A stretch of DNA of 5,809 nucleotides from assembly GCA_029287755.1 (NCBI GenBank), contig JARFQM010000356.1, positions 1 through 5,809 on the forward strand, in the 5' to 3' direction. The notes beneath the pieces are model-generated. The model was given only the letters and a program-made list of their open reading frames with translations. It was not told the origin of the DNA and searched no databases. The stretch comes from Desulfofustis sp. (lineage in GTDB: Bacteria > Desulfobacterota > Desulfobulbia > Desulfobulbales > Desulfocapsaceae). Below are positions 1 to 5,357 of this stretch, one piece after another (position 1 is the stretch's first letter; each line of letters starts with the position of its first letter). A program made the position numbers and the translations under genes.

Positions 1-67
1 GTGCTACATCTGCCCAGCTCGACTCGTGAACCTCAGGCTCGATTTGTGATGATGGAGACAGTTCTGT

Positions 68-460
68 TTACATCCTTCCGGGACGGACCCAGATCCAGCT
101 CAAAAGAACCAGGGCGCCGAACAATGAATAGACTATGGCGAAAACCCACAGGGGAGCCTCGTAGTAGATCAGCCTGCCGATCCACTCCTGGACGAAGGTC
201 CCCTGATAAGCCTGTTCTCCGGCCGCCCGCCTGAGGTTGCTCTCCCAGATGGTCAGCGGGCAATACTGATTGAGCCAGGCCTGGGCCACGACCAGGCCGA
301 TGGCCAGGAGATGGCAGATCCGGAAGGTGAGGTTACGCACCCAGCGCCAGTCAAGGAAGCAGCCGATAATGACCAGGGCCTGCCCGCCCCCGACTAAGAC
401 AACACAGGCGAGATGGATGACCAGGATGGCGTCCGCGGCCAGCGAGTAGAACGATTCCAT
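68..460 (-). CDS. DUF2784 family small membrane protein
   Basis: This 130-residue protein has no established biochemical role. I recognise it as DUF2784 from its layout: a hydrophobic N-terminal helix (about 7-34) with a GGGQ turn, the stretch W-x-W-x-R-N-x-x-x-x-x-C-H-L around 38-51, a second hydrophobic segment (about 48-64), the hallmark CPLTIWE at 67-73, a G-x-x-x-Y-Q-G-T-F segment at 81-89, and a C-terminal helix (about 101-124) ending in a positively charged tail. Three membrane passes are likely, with the CPLT-x-WE loop near the membrane surface. Length is normal for the family. The ATG at 460 is preceded by GGAG (468-471) with a 7-nt spacer. It starts only 17 nt after the stop of the SagB-like gene, so the two are probably co-transcribed. 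I see no clear hairpin terminator in the 67 bases downstream. Family assignment is firm; function is unknown. Confidence 0.9.
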   Translation of the reverse strand: MESFYSLAADAILVIHLACVVLVGGGQALVIIGCFLDWRWVRNLTFRICHLLAIGLVVAQAWLNQYCPLTIWESNLRRAAGEQAYQGTFVQEWIGRLIYYEAPLWVFAIVYSLFGALVLLSWIWVRPGRM

Positions 461-477
461 GAATTGACTCCAGGAAC

Positions 478-1128
478 CTAGCCGATCTTGCCGACGCTCA
501 GGATATAGAAGGGCTCCACCTCCTCACCGACAAAGCGGCGGACTTCCGCGTCGGAAAAAGCCCCGATCGGCACCACGCCAATTCCCAGACTCGGGGCCTG
601 CAGACAGAGGTTCTGGGCGGCATGTCCCACCTCCAGAACGACGTAGAGCCTCGCCCTGCGCCCGTACTTGACGGCCATCCGCCCAACCACGCCGCCAATG
701 ATGAGGTTCGCCGCGGCCTCGGTGATGAAACGCTGCCCCAGCGCCGCCTCGGCCAGGTCCGCGGAGCGTTCGCCTGCCTGCAGTAGTTCGATGGCATGGT
801 CCTCTTTACCAGGACCGGGGAGATAGTGATAGAGGCCGGGTTCCGTTCCCTCGACACGCGTCACCATCACGTACAGTTCAAGCGGATAGAGCGCCCCCGC
901 CGACGGGGCGGTGCGGTAGCTGGTCTGCATATTCCTGCGGCCCACCTGCCAGCTCTGTACCCTGCTTATTCCCTGGCAGGCCCAGAGCAGTTGGGCCAGT
1001 TCCTCCCGGGAGAGCGCTCGAGGCAGATATCGCCGTACCGAGCGGCGGTTGAGCAGGGCCTTTTCGATGGAATAGGCGCTGTCGAATCGAGGCGGCGGGA
1101 GAGTAATGGTGGTGTGTTCTTCTGACAT
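478..1128 (-). CDS. SagB/ThcOx-type nitroreductase-fold dehydrogenase
   Basis: The product is a 216-residue FMN-binding, nitroreductase-fold protein of the SagB/ThcOx group. Characterised members oxidise azolines in thiazole/oxazole-modified peptides, but many stand-alone members have unknown substrates. Visible family marks are RRSVRRY at 28-34 (phosphate/FMN-binding arginines), TAPSAGALYPLELY at 73-86, a Y-x-x-LE-x-GH-AAQNLCLQA stretch at 162-178, the SLGIGVVPIGAF flavin loop at 180-191, and a PFYILSVGKIG terminus at 206-216. Length fits a single-domain enzyme. I chose the ATG at 1128, preceded by AGGA with a short 3-nt spacer (1132-1135). An in-frame TTG at 1149 would add seven residues but has no ribosome-binding site. 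No cyclodehydratase, precursor peptide or exporter lies in the window, so peptide modification is not supported. It is followed by a DUF2784 gene. The fold is sure; the reaction is not known. Confidence 0.86.
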   Translation of the reverse strand: MSEEHTTITLPPPRFDSAYSIEKALLNRRSVRRYLPRALSREELAQLLWACQGISRVQSWQVGRRNMQTSYRTAPSAGALYPLELYVMVTRVEGTEPGLYHYLPGPGKEDHAIELLQAGERSADLAEAALGQRFITEAAANLIIGGVVGRMAVKYGRRARLYVVLEVGHAAQNLCLQAPSLGIGVVPIGAFSDAEVRRFVGEEVEPFYILSVGKIG

Positions 1129-1167
1129 GGATCCTGCATTACATTCCAAAAAGTTAATGATTGAGCC

Positions 1168-1195
1168 TTTTGAAAACTAAGATTTTCGTTCAAAA
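1168..1195. repeat. AT-rich inverted repeat upstream of the SagB-like gene
   Basis: TTTTGAA (1168-1174) and TTCAAAA (1189-1195) form a perfect 7-bp inverted repeat with a 14-nt spacer. An alternative inner pairing, GAAAA with TTTTC, is possible in the same stretch. It lies 40-67 nt upstream of the chosen start codon, between that start and the candidate promoter. It could be an operator or a weak hairpin in the leader. Such repeats also arise by chance in AT-rich DNA. Confidence 0.35.
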
Positions 1196-1211
1196 TCAAA
1201 CCATGCGAGAA

Positions 1212-1240
1212 ATTTTACCACAGGCATATGATTGATATTC
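1212..1240 (-). promoter_or_regulatory. Candidate extended -10 promoter for the SagB-like/DUF2784 pair
   Basis: Read on the minus strand, TGG followed by TAAAAT (1220-1212) matches an extended -10 element, with five of six -10 bases agreeing with TATAAT. The hexamer 17 nt upstream (GAATAT, 1240-1235) is a poor -35, which extended -10 promoters can tolerate. It sits in an AT-rich island that contrasts with the GC-rich genes on both sides. Transcription would start near 1205, giving a leader of about 77 nt. This is inference from motif matching only. Confidence 0.33.
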
Positions 1241-1308
1241 CGAGGATAAAATTTTGAGCATAACGCAGAGTTTGGCTGAAAAGATCGTTTTGCAAATGGC
1301 GCGCTTGC

Positions 1309-2625
1309 TCATACGTCGAGCAGCTCCCTGACGATAGCGCCCAGGGTGGGTTCGCCGTGGTCGCGATAGTTGTAGCGGACCCGCAATATTTCCTTGTCGA
1401 TGGTCACCAGGCGGGCCAGATCAACGGGGGTCGCCGAGACGACCAGGTCACAGTCACAGCCGTTGATGGTCGCTTCCAGATCTCTGACCTGCTGCTCGCC
1501 GTAGCCCATGGCCGGCAGCACCCGGCCGATGTCCGGGTACGTCGCAAAGGTTGATTTCAGAGTTCCCACCAGAAATTGACGCGGATCCACCAGCTCCGCC
1601 GCACCGCCGCGCCTGGCGGCGATGACCCCGGCCCCGAATTTCATGCCGCCGTGGGTAACGGTGGGGCGGTCCTCGACGACCAGGACCCGTTTGTTCGTGA
1701 GGCGCTCGCCGTCTTCCACCGTTACCTCGGAGTCGGCCAGCACGATGCGGGCCCCGGGGTTGTGCTGGCCGATAGTTTTTTTCAGGGTAGCCACGTCCTC
1801 CGGGGCGGCGCTGTCCACCTTGTTGATCAGGGCGACATCGGCCATCAGCAGGTTGGTTTCACCGGGGTGGAAGGAGGTTTCGTGCCCGACCCGGTGGGGA
1901 TCGAGCACCACCACATGGACATCGGGTTTGAAAAACGGCGTATCGTTGTTGCCGCCGTCCCAAATTATTATGTCCGCCTCCTTCTCGGCCTCTCTGAGGA
2001 CTTTTCCATAGTCGACGCCGGCGTAGATGACTCCGCCCATGTCGACGATTGGTTCATATTCCTCGCGCTCTTCGATGGTGCACGAGTGTCGTTCGATATC
2101 TTCGTAGGAGGCAAAGCGCTGCACGATCTGCCTGGTCAGGTCGCCGTAAGGCATGGGATGGCGAACGGTGACCACCCGTTTGCCCGCCTGCTTGAGCACT
2201 CTGACCAGCTGCCTGCTGGCCTGCGATTTGCCGCACCCCGTGCGGACCGCACAGACGGAGACCACCTTCTTCGCAGACTCGAGCATGGTGTAGGGGGCGC
2301 CGATGATAATAAAATCAGCCCCGGCCGCGGTCACCTGCGAGGCCTTGTGCATGACCTCCAGGTGGGACACGTCGCTGTAGGAGAAGGCCACCAGGTCTAC
2401 CCGTAGGTCTCTGATGTTATCCATAAGCGTGTCATCGCTTTTGATGGGGATCCCGTCCGGATAGAGGGCGCCGGCCAGCTGCGGGGGATACAGGCGGTCA
2501 TCGATATCAGGGATCTGGGTAGCGGTGAAGCAGACGACCCGGTAGCGCTCGTTATCCCTGAAATAGACATTGAAGTTGTGGAAATCGCGGCCCGCGGCGC
2601 CCATGATGATGACGTTTTCTACCAT
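1309..2625 (-). CDS. COG2403 P-loop NTPase, cyclic 2,3-diphosphoglycerate synthetase-like
   Basis: This 438-residue protein resembles archaeal cyclic 2,3-diphosphoglycerate synthetase, which uses ATP to cyclise 2,3-diphosphoglycerate in thermophilic methanogens, and the wider group annotated as predicted GTPases (COG2403). The N-terminal part (1-115) begins VIIMGAAGRDFHNFN and looks like a Rossmann-type nucleotide-binding half, with Y-x-P-Q-L-AG-x-L-YP-x-G-IPI at 46-62. A P-loop follows at CAVRTGCGKSQ (125-135; K133, S134). Walker-B-like IIIWDGGNND is at 219-228, and NKVD (268-271) resembles a GTPase base-specificity motif. THGGMKFGAG (324-333) and MGYGEQQ (373-379) are further conserved-looking loops. 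Length is close to the archaeal enzyme. It lies 103 nt downstream of rocD on the same strand. The ATG at 2625 has no good ribosome-binding site, and I see no better start. A bacterium would not be expected to store the cyclic compound, so the real substrate is uncertain. Family is sure, function is not. Confidence 0.85.
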   Translation of the reverse strand: MVENVIIMGAAGRDFHNFNVYFRDNERYRVVCFTATQIPDIDDRLYPPQLAGALYPDGIPIKSDDTLMDNIRDLRVDLVAFSYSDVSHLEVMHKASQVTAAGADFIIIGAPYTMLESAKKVVSVCAVRTGCGKSQASRQLVRVLKQAGKRVVTVRHPMPYGDLTRQIVQRFASYEDIERHSCTIEEREEYEPIVDMGGVIYAGVDYGKVLREAEKEADIIIWDGGNNDTPFFKPDVHVVVLDPHRVGHETSFHPGETNLLMADVALINKVDSAAPEDVATLKKTIGQHNPGARIVLADSEVTVEDGERLTNKRVLVVEDRPTVTHGGMKFGAGVIAARRGGAAELVDPRQFLVGTLKSTFATYPDIGRVLPAMGYGEQQVRDLEATINGCDCDLVVSATPVDLARLVTIDKEILRVRYNYRDHGEPTLGAIVRELLDV

Positions 2626-2728
2626 TATGCGTTGTTCAACCCAGGTGGAGGTTTCGTTGTCTGTGCATCGCCGTTGCCAGGTGAAGGCGGCCCCGGAGCT
2701 GATAATCTCCTGAGCACTGTTCGTGGCC
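2626..2728 (-). other. 103-nt spacer between rocD and the COG2403 gene
   Basis: I see no convincing promoter, terminator or small gene here. There is no T-run hairpin after rocD, so read-through into the COG2403 gene is plausible. The distance is larger than in a tightly packed operon, so an internal promoter cannot be excluded. Confidence 0.4.
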
Positions 2729-3934
2729 TTAGCCTGCGTTGGTAAAGGCTGATTCGATTCTCTCCAGGGCCCAGTCTATTTCTTCCTTGGTAATGACCAG
2801 GGGCGGAGCAAAACGGATGATGTGGTCATGGGTTTCCTTGCACAGTATGCCTGCCTCCATCAACGCTTCACAATAGGTGCGGGCGGGGCCGGCTTCGGGC
2901 AGAAGTTCCACTCCGATGAGCAGCCCCCTGCCGCGCACCTCACTGATCAGAGGGAAGTCGAGTTTCTTCAGGCCGCGCAGAAAGTATCTGCCCATCAGCG
3001 CCGCGTTGTCAATCATCTGCTCTTCGAGCAGGACCTTCAGGGCGGTGCGGGCCACCGCGCAGGCCAGGGGATTGCCGCCGAAGGTGCTGCCGTGTTCGCC
3101 GGGCTGCAGCACACTCATCACTTCGGTGTTCGACAACACCGCTGAGATAGGGTAGCAGCCGCCGGCCAGGGCTTTGCCGACGAGCGTCAGGTCGGCCTCG
3201 ATCTTTTCATGCTCTTCTGCCAGCATCTTGCCCGTTCGCCCCAGACCCGTCTGGATCTCATCCAGGATCAGGGCAACGTTATACTTGGTGCAGATCGATC
3301 TGACCTCTTTCAGGTAGCCCGGGGGAGGAATTATCACGCCGGCCTCCCCCTGGATGGGCTCCACCAGAAAGCCGACGGTGTTTTCCGTGATGGCCGCTTC
3401 CAGGGCCCCCGCATCGCCGAACGGTACGATCTTGAAACCCGGCGTGAAGGGGCCGAAACCGGCCCGCGAACTGCCGTCCGTGCTGAACCCCACGATGGTG
3501 ATAGTGCGGCCGTGAAAGTTGTTGCGGCAGACGATGATCTCCGCCCGATCTTCGGCAACTCCCTTGATCTGGTACCCCCATTTGCGCACCACCTTGATGG
3601 CCGTCTCCACGGCCTCGGCCCCGCTGTTCATGGGCAGCACCTTGTGAGAGTTGGTCAGCGTGCACAGTTCCTCGTACAGCGGCCCCAGCTGATCATTGCG
3701 GAAGGCCCTGGAGGTAAGGGTCAGCAATTGCGACTGGTCGTTCAGCGCCTGGATGATTTTCGGGTGGCAGTGTCCCTGGTTCACCGCCGAATAGGACGAC
3801 AGACAGTCCATATATTTGTTGCCGTTCACATCCCAGACCCAGACCCTCTCGCCGCGGTGCAGAACCACATTGAGAGGCTTGTAGTTGTGGGCTCCAAATG
3901 TCTCCTCAAGCTCTATATAGCGCTGGTGTTTCAT
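2729..3934 (-). CDS. rocD: Ornithine aminotransferase (ornithine--oxo-acid transaminase)
   Basis: This cytosolic PLP enzyme moves the delta-amino group of ornithine to 2-oxoglutarate, giving glutamate 5-semialdehyde and glutamate. It links arginine/ornithine breakdown to proline and glutamate. The 401-residue length is typical of bacterial RocD. Class-III aminotransferase marks are NSGAEAVE (103-110), NFHGRT (139-144), EPIQGEAGV (192-200), LDEIQTG (224-230, with the PLP-nitrogen aspartate D225), GKALAGG with the Schiff-base lysine K254, and [12 protein letters not shown] (279-290). By my alignment from memory, the human residues that confer ornithine specificity (Tyr55, Tyr85, Arg180) match Y18, Y48 and R143. 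This favours ornithine over acetylornithine or GABA. A GTG at 3940 is in frame, but it overlaps the AGGAG ribosome-binding site, so the ATG at 3934 is the likely start. The gene is first in the minus-strand block and diverges from the threonine-degradation genes. Confidence 0.95.
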   Translation of the reverse strand: MKHQRYIELEETFGAHNYKPLNVVLHRGERVWVWDVNGNKYMDCLSSYSAVNQGHCHPKIIQALNDQSQLLTLTSRAFRNDQLGPLYEELCTLTNSHKVLPMNSGAEAVETAIKVVRKWGYQIKGVAEDRAEIIVCRNNFHGRTITIVGFSTDGSSRAGFGPFTPGFKIVPFGDAGALEAAITENTVGFLVEPIQGEAGVIIPPPGYLKEVRSICTKYNVALILDEIQTGLGRTGKMLAEEHEKIEADLTLVGKALAGGCYPISAVLSNTEVMSVLQPGEHGSTFGGNPLACAVARTALKVLLEEQMIDNAALMGRYFLRGLKKLDFPLISEVRGRGLLIGVELLPEAGPARTYCEALMEAGILCKETHDHIIRFAPPLVITKEEIDWALERIESAFTNAG

Positions 3935-3939
3935 CGTCA

Positions 3940-3944
3940 CTCCT
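3940..3944 (-). promoter_or_regulatory. Ribosome-binding site that sets the rocD start
   Basis: On the minus strand AGGAG ends 5 nt before the ATG at 3934. The alternative in-frame GTG at 3940 uses the last G of this motif, so it cannot be served by it. This supports the ATG start. Confidence 0.75.
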
Positions 3945-4003
3945 GTGCTGGACTGTCTTCTGTTTGCCTGATGGCCGGCTCAGCTCGTCATTGCCCTTAC
4001 CCC

Positions 4004-4027
4004 GCGGCCACCAGGGAGACGGGCCGC
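4004..4027. repeat. GC-rich inverted repeat in the rocD leader
   Basis: GCGGCC (4004-4009) and GGCCGC (4022-4027) are perfect inverted repeats separated by 12 nt. CCCGC (4001-4005) could pair instead with GCGGG (4034-4038). No T-run follows on either strand, so it is not an intrinsic terminator. It may form a stem in the rocD 5' leader or be chance in GC-rich DNA. Confidence 0.3.
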
Positions 4028-4198
4028 TGCGTTGCGGGAATTTTGAGAACCCCCTCTTCCTCCGGTCGACCTCTGCTATAGCCGATTTTCAAACAAGGTG
4101 AGGGTAACGCACCAGACCAGGAGAGGGCGGTGAGAAGAGAACAACCAAAAACGCAGGCTGGTCAACTCGATCCCCGGCAAAACTTTGGTTCGCCACTA

Positions 4199-4242
4199 CC
4201 GATAACTTATTCATTTCTGACGGATTATCAATTTCTTATCGG
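4199..4242. repeat. Inverted repeat CCGATAA ... TTATCGG with extra GATAA/TTATC words
   Basis: CCGATAA (4199-4205) and TTATCGG (4236-4242) form a perfect 7-bp inverted repeat with a 30-nt spacer. A further TTATC lies inside at 4225-4229, and a GATAA occurs at 4280-4284 over the TATAAT-like hexamer. Four copies of the 5-bp word within 86 bp, placed between divergent catabolic genes, could mark a regulator's binding sites. The region is AT-rich, so chance is a real alternative. Confidence 0.35.
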
Positions 4243-4279
4243 AAGATGCAGGACATCTGCGAGGATACGAATCAACTAT

Positions 4280-4285
4280 GATAAT
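4280..4285 (+). promoter_or_regulatory. Candidate -10 hexamer for the threonine-degradation genes
   Basis: GATAAT matches five of six bases of TATAAT. No hexamer resembling TTGACA lies 16-19 nt upstream, so an activator would be needed if this is the promoter. Transcription would start near 4292, leaving a leader of about 94 nt before the start codon at 4386. Confidence 0.22.
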
Positions 4286-4304
4286 ATGCGCTGCCGGGGC
4301 AAAG

Positions 4305-4319
4305 AAATTTCGGAAATTT
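4305..4319 (+). repeat. AAATTT-CGG-AAATTT repeat in the threonine dehydrogenase leader
   Basis: AAATTT (4305-4310) and AAATTT (4314-4319) flank CGG, and six Ts run from 4317 to 4322. It can be read as a direct repeat or as a 6-bp all-A/U stem with a 3-nt loop. The stem is too weak for a normal terminator. It may just be AT-rich leader sequence. Confidence 0.25.
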
Positions 4320-4375
4320 TTTCAAAAGATGAAATAATAGAGAGAGAAAGATCAGCAGTGTCCTTCCATTAGCAT

Positions 4376-4380
4376 GGGGG
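4376..4380 (+). promoter_or_regulatory. Ribosome-binding site that sets the threonine dehydrogenase start
   Basis: GGGGG lies 5 nt before the ATG at 4386. An in-frame ATG at 4374 sits just upstream of this G-run and has no purine-rich site of its own. The protein from 4386 starts MKNILVIGAAG, which puts the Rossmann glycine motif at the usual distance from the N terminus. Confidence 0.6.
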
Positions 4381-4385
4381 CGCAT

Positions 4386-5357
4386 ATGAAAAACATTCTT
4401 GTCATCGGGGCCGCGGGGCAGATTGGTTCGGAACTTACCATGGCGCTGCGCGAGCGCTACGGCTCCAGGCACGTGGTTGCCGCCGGCAGAAAGACGAAGC
4501 CCGCTGAAAAACTGTTGCACTCCGGGCCCTTTGAATGGCTCGACTGCCTTGACGCGACACCACTGGCGCGGGTGGTGAAGAAGCACAGGATCGACACCAT
4601 CTATCATCTGGCGGCCATCCTCTCCGCGGTTGCCGAGGCCGATCCTGGACTGGCCTGGAGGGTCAACATCAGCGGTCTCTATAACGTCCTCGAAGTAGCC
4701 CGCGAGCACCGGTGCGCCCTCTTCGTGCCCAGCTCGATTGGCGCTTTCGGCGCTTCCACACCGCTGGACAACACCCCCCAAGTTACCATCCAGAGGCCTT
4801 CGACCATGTACGGGGTCACCAAGGTCGCCGGCGAACTGCTGTGTGATTACTACCACACGCGCTTCGCTCTCGATACCCGCGGAGTGCGCTTTCCCGGCAT
4901 TATCTCCCACGCGACTCTTCCCGGCGGAGGCACCACCGATTACGCGGTCGAGATCTATTACGAGGCCATCAGGCATAAGCGCTACACCTGCAATCTGCCA
5001 GCCGGCACCTTTCTGGATATGATGTACATGCCCGACGCCATCAAGGCCGCCGTCACTCTCATGGAAGCCGACCCGGCCCGCCTGGTGCACCGCAATGCCT
5101 TCAACGTCACCGCCATGAACTTCGACCCGGAACTCCTCGCCGCCTCCATCCGCGCCCACATTCCCGAGTTCACCATGGACTACGACGTGGATCCGGTGAA
5201 GGCCAAAATCGCCGCCTCCTGGCCCAACAGCATGGATGATTCCGCCGCCCGGGAACAATGGGACTGGGAGCCTGACTATGACCTGGAGGCGATGACCGGC
5301 GCTATGCTTGCGGCGCTCTCAAAGAAACTGAACCCCAGGAGCAAGAGATGTCCCTAG
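4386..5357 (+). CDS. tdh: L-threonine 3-dehydrogenase, short-chain dehydrogenase type
   Basis: This 323-residue enzyme is predicted to oxidise L-threonine with NAD+ to 2-amino-3-oxobutyrate in the cytosol, the first step from threonine to glycine and acetyl-CoA. It belongs to the extended SDR (UDP-glucose 4-epimerase-like) type of threonine dehydrogenase, not the zinc-dependent type of E. coli. Marks are the GAAGQIG nucleotide-binding loop (8-14), IYHLAAILS (72-80), PSSIGAFG with candidate catalytic serines S116/S117, the YGVTK catalytic pair (Y142, K146), and the family-typical VRFPGIIS (167-174) and LPGGGTTDYAVEIYYEA (178-194). A WDWEPDYDLE C-terminal stretch (292-301) is also typical of the family. 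Length fits. The start at 4386 is chosen over the ATG at 4374 because of the G-run ribosome-binding site. The gene overlaps the downstream Kbl-like gene by 10 bp, which indicates translational coupling and supports the threonine assignment over other epimerases. Confidence 0.9.
   Translation: MKNILVIGAAGQIGSELTMALRERYGSRHVVAAGRKTKPAEKLLHSGPFEWLDCLDATPLARVVKKHRIDTIYHLAAILSAVAEADPGLAWRVNISGLYNVLEVAREHRCALFVPSSIGAFGASTPLDNTPQVTIQRPSTMYGVTKVAGELLCDYYHTRFALDTRGVRFPGIISHATLPGGGTTDYAVEIYYEAIRHKRYTCNLPAGTFLDMMYMPDAIKAAVTLMEADPARLVHRNAFNVTAMNFDPELLAASIRAHIPEFTMDYDVDPVKAKIAASWPNSMDDSAAREQWDWEPDYDLEAMTGAMLAALSKKLNPRSKRCP
5337..5341 (+). promoter_or_regulatory. Ribosome-binding site of the Kbl-like gene, inside tdh
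   Basis: AGGAG lies 6 nt before the ATG at 5348 and within the last codons of the threonine dehydrogenase gene. It is a strong, well-placed site that fixes the Kbl-like start and supports coupled translation of the pair. Confidence 0.8.

Larger units (their letters stand above)
3935..4385. other. 451-bp divergent intergenic region between rocD and the threonine dehydrogenase gene
   Basis: The left part (about 3940-4190) is GC-rich and would hold the rocD leader and promoter. I find no convincing -35/-10 pair there on the minus strand. The right part (about 4190-4375) turns AT-rich and holds repeated GATAA/TTATC words, a TATAAT-like hexamer and a short AT hairpin. I recognise no T-box or glycine riboswitch core. 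An 80-codon open frame starting at 4130 and ending at 4372 has no family resemblance I can see and no good ribosome-binding site, so I do not call it a gene. A region this long between two catabolic units suggests control by one or more regulators not encoded in the window. Confidence 0.6.

Noticed and set aside
1..67. A terminator after the DUF2784 gene
   Set aside because: No stable hairpin followed by a T-run can be seen on the minus strand in the bases available.
478..1128. A thiazole/oxazole-modified peptide biosynthesis cluster built around the SagB-like gene
   Set aside because: No cyclodehydratase, precursor peptide, protease or exporter is present in the window; the neighbours are a DUF2784 gene and metabolic enzymes.
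1281..1308. A terminator after the COG2403 gene, from GCAA/TTGC pairing near 1294-1307
   Set aside because: The stem is only four base pairs and no clear U-tract follows on the minus strand.
1576..2406. A 276-codon open frame on the plus strand opposite the COG2403 gene
   Set aside because: It has low-complexity, histidine- and glycine-rich composition typical of an antisense shadow, and the minus-strand protein has a P-loop and other family motifs.
3209..4081. A 290-codon open frame on the plus strand opposite rocD and its leader
   Set aside because: It has no family resemblance and no ribosome-binding site, and it is antisense to a very well conserved gene.
4130..4372. An 80-codon open frame just upstream of the threonine dehydrogenase gene
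   Set aside because: The composition shifts from GC-rich to AT-rich inside it, it resembles no family, it overlaps the candidate promoter and repeats, and it has no well-placed ribosome-binding site. A leader peptide cannot be fully excluded.
4100..4373. A glycine or T-box riboswitch controlling the threonine/glycine genes
   Set aside because: I looked for the conserved cores of both classes and found neither; purine-rich stretches near 4120-4140 do not form the expected arrangement.
4272..5258. A 328-codon open frame on the minus strand opposite the threonine dehydrogenase gene
   Set aside because: It is rich in G, H, V and D, has no recognisable domain, and lies fully antisense to a gene with clear motifs. 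It is a by-product of GC-rich codon use.
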